Below are positions 9,023-18,212 of a DNA stretch of 64,000 nucleotides, one piece after another. The notes beneath the pieces are model-generated. The model worked only from the letters and a program-made list of their open reading frames with translations. It had not been told where the DNA came from and did not search any database. The stretch's first letter is position 1, and each line of letters opens with the position of its first letter. Location of the stretch: positions 62,001-126,000 of the forward strand of contig CAVYVC010000005.1 in assembly GCA_963771845.1 (NCBI GenBank), given 5' to 3'. The position numbers and the translations under genes are program-made. The stretch is from VAZQ01 sp963771845 (GTDB taxonomy: Bacteria > Pseudomonadota > Alphaproteobacteria > Rhizobiales > Xanthobacteraceae).

Positions 9023-9869
9023 AATGACGTCTCCATCAATCTACAGTAGCTCACGCTCGGGCAATCCTCGCTCATGAACTCGACGAGCTTTGCGTCGCTG
9101 ACGATCACCGCGCCGGCGACGAGATATTCTCATCGAGTTTTCGTTTCTTGAAGCAGAGCGGATAGACGTAGAGATCTCGCCTCTCATTTACCGAAACTCC
9201 TCATCAGAGGTTTCAGAGGCGCAAACCTTTTTAGTGTATATCATCGGGGGACCCCCTTTTGGAAGGCGCGGACCTACGCCGTCGAAGGTGGATCCCGTGG
9301 GACCCTCCCTGCGGGGTCATCCCGATCCAGCGGATGAACGATGGCACGCCTTTAGCGCACGATCTGTGGCCACTTCATGCTCGAAGGCGCGGCCGTCAGC
9401 GGAAAAGGCGTACGGCGGCCAAAGTGACCGAGTGACGCGATTTAGGACCAACAGAGGCGACCCGGTCAATTGACATGCGCAATGCGGGGCCATCGCTAAC
9501 CACTGCGATTGCAAGGATATGGACGGACTGAACCGTTGGCACGACCCATCGAGTAGCCTGGATGGCCTGGCTCATTGGCGTCTGTTCCAGCCAGGCACAG
9601 ATCGCTGGATGTGGCGGTGTTGTGCATCACAGCAAAATATAGCAGCCAATGTCTCTTGTGGGTCAAAACGAGAATCCGTCTCTTTCCAGCTTATGTCAGC
9701 TTCCGCCAGCCGCGGACATACCGGCGGATAAGAAAGTCGCAGGGCGAGACATTCAAGAATCAATTACCCCAGCGCGTTCACGATTGGCGTGCGGGAGGCT
9801 GAAATGAATTGCAGAAGCACAGAGCGCGAGCGAACGGCGATTTTTTAACCCGCCCTGCGGATTCCTCGA
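9023..9869. other. Intergenic region upstream of phnD with a solitary dispersed repeat
   Basis: About 850 bases without a convincing gene. Bases 9611-9730 carry GTTGTGCATCACAGCAAAA and, 20 bases on, TCTTGTGGGTCAAAA. The same elements lie upstream of several binding-protein genes beyond 30 kb, but here no such gene is attached. The phnD promoter should lie in 9023-9240 but I cannot assign boxes confidently. Confidence 0.5.
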
Positions 9870-10538
9870 TCAGGCGCTGGAACCGCCGTTGCGCGGAACC
9901 GCACGCAGGTTAATTGCCGCCAGAAATTCCTGGCGCGTCTCGGCATGGGTCCGAAACGAGCCCAGCATGCAACTCGTGACCATGGTCACGTCGGTTTTGT
10001 GCACGCCTCTGGTCGTCATGCATTCATGCGCTGCTTCCACCACCACGCCAACCCCAAACGGCTTGAGAACACTGTTTAGGCATTTTGCGATCTCGGCCGT
10101 CATTTTCTCCTGAACCTGGAGCCGCTTGGCATAGACATCGACGAGGCGAACGAGCTTGGATATTCCGACCACGCGATCGCGCGGAAGATAGCCGATATGA
10201 ACCCAGCCGATGATCGGGGCAATGTGATGCTCGCAGTGCGATTCAAATCGAATGTCCCGTAAGAGCACGATCTCATCATAGCCTGCGACCTCCTCGAAAG
10301 TGCGCTTGAGGTATTCGCGCGGGTCCTCGAAATTCCCGGCAAACCACTCTTCATAGGCATTGACCACACGCGCCGGCGTTCCGATCAGGCCTTCCCGGTC
10401 GGGATCGTCACCGGCCCATCGAATGAGCGTTCGGACGGCATCTTCGGCTTGCGGGCGCGAGGGTCGCGTTACTGTTGCGCCGCGCTGCGCGGTAGCTCGG
10501 GATTTTGGCAATCGATTGCTTTTTGCGATCTTCTCCAT
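9870..10538 (-). CDS. folE: GTP cyclohydrolase I
   Basis: 222-residue type I enzyme converting GTP to dihydroneopterin triphosphate, the first step of folate/pterin synthesis. ESHCEHHIAPIIG supplies the first zinc Cys and catalytic His residues, RLQVQEKMT is the family core, and AAHECMTTRGV supplies the second zinc Cys. The first 30 residues, rich in Arg/Ala/Ser, are a typical variable extension. It stands alone on the minus strand, 225 bases from gcrA. Cytoplasmic homodecamer by family. Confidence 0.93.
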   Translation of the reverse strand: MEKIAKSNRLPKSRATAQRGATVTRPSRPQAEDAVRTLIRWAGDDPDREGLIGTPARVVNAYEEWFAGNFEDPREYLKRTFEEVAGYDEIVLLRDIRFESHCEHHIAPIIGWVHIGYLPRDRVVGISKLVRLVDVYAKRLQVQEKMTAEIAKCLNSVLKPFGVGVVVEAAHECMTTRGVHKTDVTMVTSCMLGSFRTHAETRQEFLAAINLRAVPRNGGSSA

Positions 10539-10763
10539 CGGCTTTCCAATGCGTGTGGGCTGGTCGCGACGAACTTAATCGCAGCGCCCAGCAGGAAAGG
10601 TCTAATGGAGCATATCGTGGCGCATGGATAAAGCGGCATGCTGAGAGCCAGGCGGGCTGGGGCCGGTTGGGTCGATGCTTCACGAGATGCGACATCGAGC
10701 AACGGGGCACCGCGTGGGCCTCGCAAAGGGCGCTCGCTCCAACCTACGGCCTCTGCCGCGTTT

Positions 10764-11261
10764 TCAGCCGCGTGCCGCCCGGCGATCGCGGCGCAAATTG
10801 ACGGGCTGATAGGCAATGCGCGAGTGATAGGCACAATAGGGCAGCCCGCCGATCGGTGGACCGCCACAAAAATAGAAATCCGGGTTGCCGGGATCGCCGA
10901 TCGGCCACCGGCATGTCTCTTCGGTCAACTCCAACAGGCTGCGGCGCTGCCCGATCGGAATGACATTATCGGCGTGCTCGGGCTCCGGCTCCGCATCAAG
11001 GTCGAACGCGTGTGCGAGCGCGGTGTTGCCCCGAATGGACGAACGCGAAACCCGCAGCATCGGGCTGGCGCTGCGCGGCTTGCGTGGTCGCGGTGCAGAC
11101 GAGTTCGGCGATTTGGCCCGGCCGGAAAGGCCGAGCCGATGTACCTTCCCGATCACCGCGTTGCGCGTGACCCCGCCGAGCTCTGCGGCAATTTGACTCG
11201 CTGAAAAGCCTTCGGCCCACAGCTTCTTCAACGTCTCGACGCGTTCGTCATTCCAGCTCAT
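10764..11261 (-). CDS. gcrA: GcrA cell-cycle regulator
   Basis: 165 residues. The start MSWNDERVETLKKLW and the helix-turn-helix SASQIAAELGGVTRNAVIGKVHRLGL are diagnostic for GcrA. It binds sigma70-RNA polymerase and methylated GANTC sites to drive S-phase genes in alphaproteobacteria. A basic, Ser/Pro-rich linker (about 45-75) leads to the C-terminal sigma-interacting part with CRWPIGDP and CGGPPIGGLPYCAYH. It diverges from argD across a 371-base region. Confidence 0.94.
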   Translation of the reverse strand: MSWNDERVETLKKLWAEGFSASQIAAELGGVTRNAVIGKVHRLGLSGRAKSPNSSAPRPRKPRSASPMLRVSRSSIRGNTALAHAFDLDAEPEPEHADNVIPIGQRRSLLELTEETCRWPIGDPGNPDFYFCGGPPIGGLPYCAYHSRIAYQPVNLRRDRRAARG

Positions 11262-11632
11262 GCCTCAATTCCTCGGCAGTGGCCGTCGCGGCGAGGTCCG
11301 GACAGAATCCGACTACGGGTCTGGGCAACGACCTGTTGGCCCGACGCATACTCCCGCTACCGATTTACGCTTGACTGGTCCGCCGCACGGATAGTCGTAT
11401 TTGACGATCGAAGAACTACAATATGGCGAGACTCGGGCGCAAGAGTTGGCCAGACCGCATCCACATGTTCCGGCCGATTCCGCGCGATCATCCACACTTG
11501 CGATCGCCCGGATGGGGAAACTGCCTCAGAGCGTGGCGCGCCACTCGTGTTGACAGCGGGCCGCCGGCCAATAAAATAGACTATGGTGCCGCCCAGGAGA
11601 GGCGGCACATTTCATTTGAAGGCTGCGTCCCC
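11262..11632. promoter_or_regulatory. Divergent promoter region between gcrA and argD
   Basis: 371 bases separate the two divergent starts. No gene is supported here: the open frame reading into argD from upstream lacks family similarity before the argD ATG. Promoters for both genes must lie here, but I cannot place boxes with confidence. Confidence 0.45.
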
Positions 11633-12850
11633 ATGAGCGAACTTGCGAAATCGCATCTGCTGCCGACCTACGCGCGCGTCAATCTCGCCTTCGAGCGCGG
11701 CGAGGGTGCATGGCTCGTCGCGACCAACGGGGAACGCTATCTCGATTTCACGTCCGGGGTCGCGGTCAATGCGCTCGGCCATGCGCATCCGCATCTCGTT
11801 GCGGCGATCACCGAGCAGGCCAAGAAGCTCTGGCACGTGTCGAATCTCTACCGCATTCCCGAGAGCGAGCGCGTCGCCGAGCGGCTATGCGCGGCAAGCT
11901 TCGCCGACGTCGCGTTCTTCTGCAATTCAGGTGCCGAGGCGATGGAATGCGCGATCAAGATGGCGCGCAAATACCAATCGGCGAACGGGCAGCCGGAGCG
12001 CTATCGCGTCCTCACATTCGAGGGCGCCTTTCACGGGCGCACGCTGGCGACGCTTGCTGCCGGCGGACAGAAGAAATATCTCGAGGGCTTCGGCCCCGTA
12101 GTCGAAGGGTTCGACCAGATGCCCTTCGCCGATCTGCCCGCGACCCGCAAAGCGATCGGAGCGCAGACGGCGGCCATCCTGATCGAGCCGATCATGGGCG
12201 AGGGTGGGGTGCGCGTCGTTCCGCCCGAATTCCTGCGTGCGCTGCGCCGGCTGTGCGATGAGAACGGGCTCCTTCTCGTGTTCGATGAAGTCCAGAGCGG
12301 GATGGGACGCACGGGCGAACTCTTCGCGTATCAGCGTTGCGGCGTGACCCCCGACATCATGGCGCTTGCCAAGGCGCTTGGCGGCGGTTTCCCGCTCGGC
12401 GCGTGCCTTGCCACCAATGAAGCCGCCAAGGGCATGACCACAGGTACCCATGGCTCGACCTTCGGCGGTAATCCGCTCGCCATGGCCGCGGCCGCAGCGG
12501 TGCTCGACGTTATGCTCGCCGATGGATTCCTCGACCGCGTGCGGCGGACTTCGCTCATCCTCAAGCAAAAGCTTGCGGAGATCAAAGACCGCTACCCCGG
12601 CGTAATCGCGGAAATCCGCGGCGAGGGCCTCCTCATCGGATTGCGCGCGGTGGTGCCAAGCACAGAACTGGTCGACGAACTGCGCAACGAGAAAATGATC
12701 ACGGTTGCGGCCGGCGACAACGTGGTGCGCCTGTTGCCGCCGCTGGTCGTGACCGAGGCGGAGGTAAGCGACGCCGTCGGGCGCCTCGATCGCGCCTGCG
12801 CGCGCATTGCGTGCGCGCGGCAACGGGAGCGGGAGGGAGCGCGCGGATGA
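11633..12850 (+). CDS. argD: Acetylornithine aminotransferase
   Basis: 405-residue class III PLP aminotransferase. It interconverts N-acetylglutamate semialdehyde and N-acetylornithine in arginine synthesis and may also act in lysine synthesis. Visible motifs are FCNSGAEAMECAIKMARKY, the PLP-contacting VFDEVQSGMGRTG and the Schiff-base lysine in ALAKALGGGFPLGA. The ATG at 11633 fits the family start MSELAKSHLLPTYARVN; GCCCAGGAGAGGCG lies further upstream as a weak ribosome site. Its TGA overlaps the argF ATG (ATGA), so the pair is coupled. Confidence 0.93.
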   Translation: MSELAKSHLLPTYARVNLAFERGEGAWLVATNGERYLDFTSGVAVNALGHAHPHLVAAITEQAKKLWHVSNLYRIPESERVAERLCAASFADVAFFCNSGAEAMECAIKMARKYQSANGQPERYRVLTFEGAFHGRTLATLAAGGQKKYLEGFGPVVEGFDQMPFADLPATRKAIGAQTAAILIEPIMGEGGVRVVPPEFLRALRRLCDENGLLLVFDEVQSGMGRTGELFAYQRCGVTPDIMALAKALGGGFPLGACLATNEAAKGMTTGTHGSTFGGNPLAMAAAAAVLDVMLADGFLDRVRRTSLILKQKLAEIKDRYPGVIAEIRGEGLLIGLRAVVPSTELVDELRNEKMITVAAGDNVVRLLPPLVVTEAEVSDAVGRLDRACARIACARQREREGARG

Positions 12851-13758
12851 GCGCCGTGCGTCATTTTCTCGACCTGGTCGATATATCCGCGCAGGAACTG
12901 CGCGGAATGATCGCGGCCGGACGCGCGATGAAGGAACACCCGGCGGACATGAGGCAGGCGCTCGAAGGCAGAACGCTCGCCATGATCTTCGACAGGCCAT
13001 CCACCCGCACGCGGGTATCGTTTGACGTCGCCATGCGGCAACTTGGCGGCGGCACCATCGTGCTCACCGGCCAGGAGATGCAGCTCGGCCGGGGCGAGAC
13101 GATCGCGGACACAGCACGCGTGCTCTCGCGCTATGTCGATGCAATCATGATCCGCACCCTCGACCATGAGGTCGTGACGGAACTTGCCCGGCACGCCAGC
13201 GTTCCGGTGATTAACGGGCTCACCCGGCGGTCGCATCCCTGTCAGGTGCTCGCCGACGTCATGACCTTCGAGGAGCGCCGCGGTCCCATCCGGGGCAAGG
13301 CAGTCGCCTGGAGCGGCGATGCCAACAACGTGCTTGCCTCCTGGATGCACGCCGCCGAGCGCTTCGAGTTTGAGCTGCGCGTGGCCACACCGCTGGAGCT
13401 TGCTCCGAAAAAGTGGCTGCTCGACTGGATCAAGCGCTCGGGCGCGCCGGTGCGCGTCGGGAGCGATCCGGACGAAGCCGTGACAGGAGCCCACTGTATC
13501 GTCACGGATACCTGGGTATCGATGGGAGACAAGGATGGCCAGCGGCGGCACAATCTGCTGCGGCCTTATCAAATCAATGCGCGCCTGATGGCGCGCGCCA
13601 GACCCGATGCATTATTCATGCACTGCCTGCCTGCGCATCGCGGCGAGGAGGTCACAGACGATGTGATCGACGGGCCGCAGTCGGTCGTTTTCGAGGAAGC
13701 CGAAAACCGTCTGCACGCACAAAAAGGCGTTTTGACTTGGTGCTTCCAGAGCGCCTGA
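12847..13758 (+). CDS. argF: Ornithine carbamoyltransferase
   Basis: 303 residues. It makes citrulline from ornithine and carbamoyl phosphate. The carbamoyl-phosphate site DRPSTRTRVSFD and the ornithine-site HCLPAHRGEE are intact. The start is the ATG of the ATGA overlap with argD; upstream in-frame codons lie inside argD and are rejected. Its stop shares one base with the hslO start. The argD-argF-hslO order is common in Hyphomicrobiales. Confidence 0.94.
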   Translation: MSAVRHFLDLVDISAQELRGMIAAGRAMKEHPADMRQALEGRTLAMIFDRPSTRTRVSFDVAMRQLGGGTIVLTGQEMQLGRGETIADTARVLSRYVDAIMIRTLDHEVVTELARHASVPVINGLTRRSHPCQVLADVMTFEERRGPIRGKAVAWSGDANNVLASWMHAAERFEFELRVATPLELAPKKWLLDWIKRSGAPVRVGSDPDEAVTGAHCIVTDTWVSMGDKDGQRRHNLLRPYQINARLMARARPDALFMHCLPAHRGEEVTDDVIDGPQSVVFEEAENRLHAQKGVLTWCFQSA

Positions 13759-14771
13759 TGTCAGAACCTCAACCCATCATTCCCACGCGGGCGCCGGCGG
13801 CAACGTCCGTCGATGACACCATTTTGCCGTTTCAGGTGGAGGCGCTCGATCTGCGCGGCCGGGTCGTGCGGTTCGGCCCCGCCATCGACACGATCCTCTC
13901 GCGGCATCGCTATCCTGCGCCGGTGGCAAAGCTCGTGGGAGAGGCGATCGTGCTCACGGTTTTACTCGGCTCGACGCTCAAATTTGAGGGGCGCTTTATC
14001 CTGCAAAGCCAGAGCGACGGCCCAGTGCGCATGCTGGTGATCGATTACACCACGCCGGGCAAGGTGCGCGCCTGCGCCCGGTTCGATCAAGCGAGGGTTG
14101 CAAGCGCGATTGAAAATGGCGCGACCAGCGCCGGCGCGTTGCTCGGCCATGGCCATCTCGCCATGACCATCGATCAGGGGCCGGATACGGCCCGCTACCA
14201 GGGGATCGTGGCACTGGCGGGCAATGACCTTCAAGAAGCCGCACACGAATATTTCCTGCGCTCGGAGCAGATCCCGACGCGGGTGCGTCTTGCGGTGGCC
14301 GAGGAACTGCGTGCGGACCGGTCAGGTGCCCGCCACCAGTGGCGCGCGGGAGGCCTTCTGGTGCAGTTCCTTCCGAAATCGCCGGAGCGGGCGCGCGTTC
14401 CAGATATTCATCCCGGCGATGTTCCCGCGGGAATGGAGCTCGAAACGCCGCGCGAGGATGATGCCTGGATAGAAGCGCGATCGCTTGTCGAAACGGTCGA
14501 CGACATCGAACTCCTGGATCCCGAGCTCTCTGCCGAGCAGCTGCTTTACCGGCTGTTTCACGAACGCGGCGTGCGGGTGTTCCGCAGCAAGGATCTGCAC
14601 GCGCAGTGCTCGTGCTCGCGCGAACGCGTGGAGCGGATGCTGCGGAGCTTTTCGCAGAATGACCGCGATCACATGGTTGAGAACGGCAAGATCACCGTGA
14701 CGTGTGAGTTCTGCAACTCAACCTACGTGTTCGACCCCTTGGAGGTGCAGGAGCCTGCCGCGCAGGCGTAA
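13758..14771 (+). CDS. hslO: Hsp33 redox-regulated holdase chaperone
   Basis: 337 residues. Hsp33 is activated by oxidation, when its zinc-binding cysteines form disulfides and the linker unfolds. The switch is visible as C284-x-C286 and C316-x-x-C319. The ATG at 13758 overlaps the argF TGA by one base, so expression follows the arginine genes. Cytoplasmic. Convergent with apaG, whose end is five bases away. Confidence 0.94.
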   Translation: MSEPQPIIPTRAPAATSVDDTILPFQVEALDLRGRVVRFGPAIDTILSRHRYPAPVAKLVGEAIVLTVLLGSTLKFEGRFILQSQSDGPVRMLVIDYTTPGKVRACARFDQARVASAIENGATSAGALLGHGHLAMTIDQGPDTARYQGIVALAGNDLQEAAHEYFLRSEQIPTRVRLAVAEELRADRSGARHQWRAGGLLVQFLPKSPERARVPDIHPGDVPAGMELETPREDDAWIEARSLVETVDDIELLDPELSAEQLLYRLFHERGVRVFRSKDLHAQCSCSRERVERMLRSFSQNDRDHMVENGKITVTCEFCNSTYVFDPLEVQEPAAQA

Positions 14772-14775
14772 AGCC

Positions 14776-15186
14776 TCAATTGAGGGTCCGCCCCTGCTGT
14801 GGAGTGTCGAGCGAAAAGGCGGGTATCTCGATGTCGAATGCTTCCCCAGCCGCGCTGACCATGCCGTAAGTTCCGGTCATGAAGCCGGATGGGGTCGGTA
14901 GCGGAACACCACTGGTATATTCGAAATTCTCGCCCGGCCCCAGCACGGGTTCTTCCCCCACCACGCCGGCCCCACGGACCTCCTGCAGGCGACCCTGTGC
15001 GTCAGTAATGCGCCAATGGCGGGTTTTGAGCTGAACAGTTTCGCCGCCGAGATTTGTCAGCGTGATGGTGTAGGCCCAGAAAAAATAGCCGTTTTCGGGC
15101 GACGAACGGTCAGGCATGAAGCGCGGGATCACCTTCACCTCAATCTGCCGGGTTACGGCACGATAAGGTTCTTTGACCGCCTGCAT
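14776..15186 (-). CDS. apaG: ApaG domain protein
   Basis: 136 residues with the ApaG fold: AVTRQIEVKVIPRF at the start, ENGYFFWAYTITLTN, RHWRIT and the GxGVVGExPxLxPGE segment, ending with the SGVPLPTPSGFMTGTYGM block. ApaG has been linked to Co/Mg efflux phenotypes and acid or diadenosine-tetraphosphate responses; its molecular role is unsettled. An ATG 15 codons upstream (15231) is in frame, but the chosen start gives normal family length. Confidence 0.9.
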   Translation of the reverse strand: MQAVKEPYRAVTRQIEVKVIPRFMPDRSSPENGYFFWAYTITLTNLGGETVQLKTRHWRITDAQGRLQEVRGAGVVGEEPVLGPGENFEYTSGVPLPTPSGFMTGTYGMVSAAGEAFDIEIPAFSLDTPQQGRTLN

Positions 15187-15295
15187 GACCTTGCCTTTGC
15201 CTCGATTCGGGAATTTCGTCGTTATAACCAATGTAGCGCCGATTGCGCTTACTGCATACTGGCCCGCGGCGGCTCACCGATCGAGGACCAAGCAC

Positions 15296-16531
15296 GTGTT
15301 CCACGCACGTCCACAACCGCCGGAGAATGAAGAGGCGATTCGGGAGCAGCGGACCGCCTCGACGCACGCGTCGGAGGCCACGGCCGCTCGCGATCTGAGG
15401 CTGGATCTGTTCCGCGGTATCGCGCTTTGGCTGATCTTCCTCGACCACATCCCGTCCAACCTCGTCGCCTGGATCACCATTCGCAATTACGGTTTCAGCG
15501 ACGCAACCGAAATTTTCGTGTTTGTGTCGGGCTATACCGCCGCCTTCGTCTACGGAAAGGAGATGCGCGAGCGCGGCTTTTTGATTGCAGGGGCGCACAT
15601 CCTGCGCCGCGCCTGGCAAATCTATGTGGCGCACGTGTTCCTGTTCGCGATCTATCTCGCCGAGATCACGTATGTGGCGACCCGTTTCGAGAATCCGCTC
15701 TACGCGGAAGAAATGAATATTCTCGATTTCCTCAAGCAGCCCGACGTGACCATCGTCCAGGCGCTTCTGCTCAAGTTCAAGCCAGCCAACATGGACGTGC
15801 TGCCGCTCTACATCGTTTTGCTGCTTTTGTTCCCCCCGATACTGTGGCTCCTGCGGCTGCGCCCAACACTGGCGCTTGCAGCTTCGATGACACTTTACGT
15901 GCTGACCTGGCATTTCAATTGGAACCTGCCGAGCTATCCGAGCGGACACTGGTTTTTCAACCCATTTGCTTGGCAGCTTCTGTTCGTGTTCGGCGCATGG
16001 TGTGCGCTCGGGGGAGCTGAGCGACTGGGAGCGGTCCTGCGTTCGAGGATAACTCTCGCGCTGGCGCTTGCTTATCTCGTATTTGCATTCCTTATTTCAT
16101 TGACTTGGTATCTTCCAGTTGCGGGAGACTATGTGCCCCATTGGCTGGAGGAGGTGATCTATCCCATCGACAAGGTCAATCTTGATGTTCTGCGCTTTGC
16201 GCATTTCCTGGCGCTCGCGGTGGTAACGGTTCACTACGTGCCGCGCGACTGGCCGCTGCTCAAGTCGCGCTGGCTGTGGGCGCCGATTACGTGCGGCCAG
16301 CATTCGCTCGAGATCTTCTGCATCGGCGTCTTCCTCTCCTTTGCTGCCCATTTCGCGGTGACGGAGGTGTCGGGCGCGCTTTGGATGCAGTTCCTCGCCA
16401 GCGCATTAGGCATTCTCATAATGATTGCAGCGGCATGGCTTCTGACGTGGTACAAGCGCGCGGAGGGCCGCAGTCCAGGATCGCGTCCGAAGAAGACGCC
16501 GGATGCTGACCTCGCGGGAGGAGAGGCATGA
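15296..16531 (+). CDS. opgC: OpgC-type membrane acyltransferase
   Basis: 411 residues with about ten hydrophobic segments from residue 35 onward and the opening DLRLDLFRGIALWLIFLDH typical of OpgC. The family adds succinyl or similar groups to periplasmic glucans. I chose GTG at 15296 because GAGGA lies nine bases upstream; earlier in-frame codons would overlap apaG and add a non-conserved Ala/Arg-rich tail. The stop overlaps the ATG of the next gene. The coupled SGNH proteins fit trimming or transfer of the same substituents. Confidence 0.82.
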   Translation: MFHARPQPPENEEAIREQRTASTHASEATAARDLRLDLFRGIALWLIFLDHIPSNLVAWITIRNYGFSDATEIFVFVSGYTAAFVYGKEMRERGFLIAGAHILRRAWQIYVAHVFLFAIYLAEITYVATRFENPLYAEEMNILDFLKQPDVTIVQALLLKFKPANMDVLPLYIVLLLLFPPILWLLRLRPTLALAASMTLYVLTWHFNWNLPSYPSGHWFFNPFAWQLLFVFGAWCALGGAERLGAVLRSRITLALALAYLVFAFLISLTWYLPVAGDYVPHWLEEVIYPIDKVNLDVLRFAHFLALAVVTVHYVPRDWPLLKSRWLWAPITCGQHSLEIFCIGVFLSFAAHFAVTEVSGALWMQFLASALGILIMIAAAWLLTWYKRAEGRSPGSRPKKTPDADLAGGEA

Positions 16532-17283
16532 ACGGCGCGATTGCGGCCCTGCTGGCAATGTTTGCCCTTTGCGGGACAGCGTTGGCCTCGGAGGGGCAGG
16601 GGTGCGACATCCCAGGCTATCTTCTGTTTGGCACCACTGAGTTGAAGCGGGTGCCGGTTGCGGTCAGGGAGAACCACCGTCTGCGTATAGCGGTGGTGGG
16701 AACGGGCTCCTCGGCGCTCACTGGCCCGGACGGCCCCTCGTCCGCCTACCCGGCCCGGCTCGAAACGAGGCTGAGGGAGCGGCTGCCTGGGGTGGACGTG
16801 AAGGTGATCCCGCTGGTCCGAAGTCGTCAGACAGCCGAGGATTTGGCCAAGGGAATGAGCAAGTTGCTGGCGGATGAGAAGCCTGATCTGGTGATATGGC
16901 AAACCGGGACAATCGATGCCATTCGGCGCATCGAGCCGGATGATTTCCGTGCCGCCCTGGAGAACGGAATCGAAACCCTGGAAAAGGGCGGAACAGACGT
17001 CATATTGATGAATATGCAATACAGCCCGCGCACCGATATAATGCTGTCACTCGGTCCCTATGCGGACAGCATGCGTGTTGCTGCCCAGCAACACGAGGTT
17101 CCACTGTTTGACAGGCTTTCCATTATGCGCCACTGGTCCGATACCGGCGCTTTCGACCTTTATGCTACGGACAAGGATAATGTGCTGGCTCAGCGCGTCC
17201 ACGACTGTATTGGCCGGGGAATCGCCGCTATGATTATGGACGCGGCGCATTTGCGCGAGACGGAGCATAAAGCCGGTCAATAA
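16528..17283 (+). CDS. Exported SGNH/GDSL-like protein, probably catalytically degenerate
   Basis: 251 residues with a signal peptide (about 1-20, cut near ALA-SE). The block-I serine region reads VVGTGSSALTG (S61/S62). Aligned with its neighbour, the GxN block is GTIDAI, lacking Asn, and the final DxxH block is DKDN, lacking His. Hydrolase activity is therefore doubtful. It may bind substrate or partner the active paralogue. The start overlaps the OpgC stop (ATGA) and the next gene begins 36 bases on. Confidence 0.72.
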   Translation: MNGAIAALLAMFALCGTALASEGQGCDIPGYLLFGTTELKRVPVAVRENHRLRIAVVGTGSSALTGPDGPSSAYPARLETRLRERLPGVDVKVIPLVRSRQTAEDLAKGMSKLLADEKPDLVIWQTGTIDAIRRIEPDDFRAALENGIETLEKGGTDVILMNMQYSPRTDIMLSLGPYADSMRVAAQQHEVPLFDRLSIMRHWSDTGAFDLYATDKDNVLAQRVHDCIGRGIAAMIMDAAHLRETEHKAGQ

Positions 17284-17319
17284 ACGCAAAAACTTCCAGC
17301 AGGGAATATTTAGACAGGG

Positions 17320-18156
17320 ATGCCAGCTCAAAGCTTTCTTCGCCGCGGCGCAATGACTGCTGCGTTCGCGGTCACGGGTATTGTCATACTGTTTCCCGCA
17401 TGGGCACAGTCGCCTGCGGCCTCACAGTCCTCACTTCCGCCAGCCGCGCCATGTGCGATCCCCCCGGAGCAGGCGAGGTTTGATTTTCCGCTCCCCCATA
17501 CAGCGCGCCAGCTTGCGCGCGGTAAGCCAGTCAAGATCGTAGCGCTCGGCTCCTCCTCGACTTACGGCGCCGGGGCCAGCTCCTCCGCAGCGGCCTATCC
17601 CAGTCGCCTGGCGGAAGAACTCGCCCGCCGATTACCGGGACATGAATTTATCGTTCTCAATCGTGGCGTGAGCGGCGAGGAAATCGACGACATGCTGAAA
17701 CGGCTCGATAAGGCGGTCATCGCCGAGCATCCCGACCTCGTTTTATGGCAGGTCGGCACCAACTCGGTGCTGCACGATAAGGCCTTGCCGCCTCATGCTG
17801 GAAAACTGCACGAGGGTCTCATGCGGTTAAAGGCCACCGGCGCCGATGTGGTCCTCATCGATCCCCAATACGCGCCGAACGTCATTGCCAAGCATAACTG
17901 TGACGGCATGGTATCCCTGATTTCTGCCACTGCGAAGGCCGAGCACATCGGCGTATTTCACCGCTTCGAGTTGATGCGGCACTGGTACTCTGTGGAGCAT
18001 CTGCCGTTCGAGACATTCGTCTCAGCCGATGGATTGCATATGAACGACTGGAGCTATGCTTGCCTCGCCAAGGCACTCGGCATGGCGATAGCGGACGCCG
18101 TCAGCAGGCCTGTTCAGACGACAGAGCACAGACGACGCACGACAGGCGACAGATAA
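17320..18156 (+). CDS. Periplasmic SGNH/GDSL hydrolase
   Basis: 278 residues with an export signal (cleavage near WAQ-SP, about 30). All SGNH blocks are visible: S78-S80 in LGSSSTYG, N148 in WQVGTNS, and D237/H240 in SADGLHMND. It is likely an esterase or acyltransferase on envelope polysaccharide, working with OpgC and the paralogue just upstream. The last 20 residues are polar and may be unstructured. Pairwise similarity to the upstream gene suggests tandem duplication then divergence. Confidence 0.75.
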   Translation: MPAQSFLRRGAMTAAFAVTGIVILFPAWAQSPAASQSSLPPAAPCAIPPEQARFDFPLPHTARQLARGKPVKIVALGSSSTYGAGASSSAAAYPSRLAEELARRLPGHEFIVLNRGVSGEEIDDMLKRLDKAVIAEHPDLVLWQVGTNSVLHDKALPPHAGKLHEGLMRLKATGADVVLIDPQYAPNVIAKHNCDGMVSLISATAKAEHIGVFHRFELMRHWYSVEHLPFETFVSADGLHMNDWSYACLAKALGMAIADAVSRPVQTTEHRRRTTGDR

Positions 18157-18212
18157 GTCCTTTTTCCGTTGTCTTTCGTACTTCCTCTGTCGGCCATGCT
18201 TCGCCATGCCGC

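Noticed and set aside
9050..9180. Minus-strand stretch VSDAKLVEFMSEDCP, faintly like ModD-type proteins
   Set aside because: Too short, no GDLTT block or start; not distinguishable from chance.
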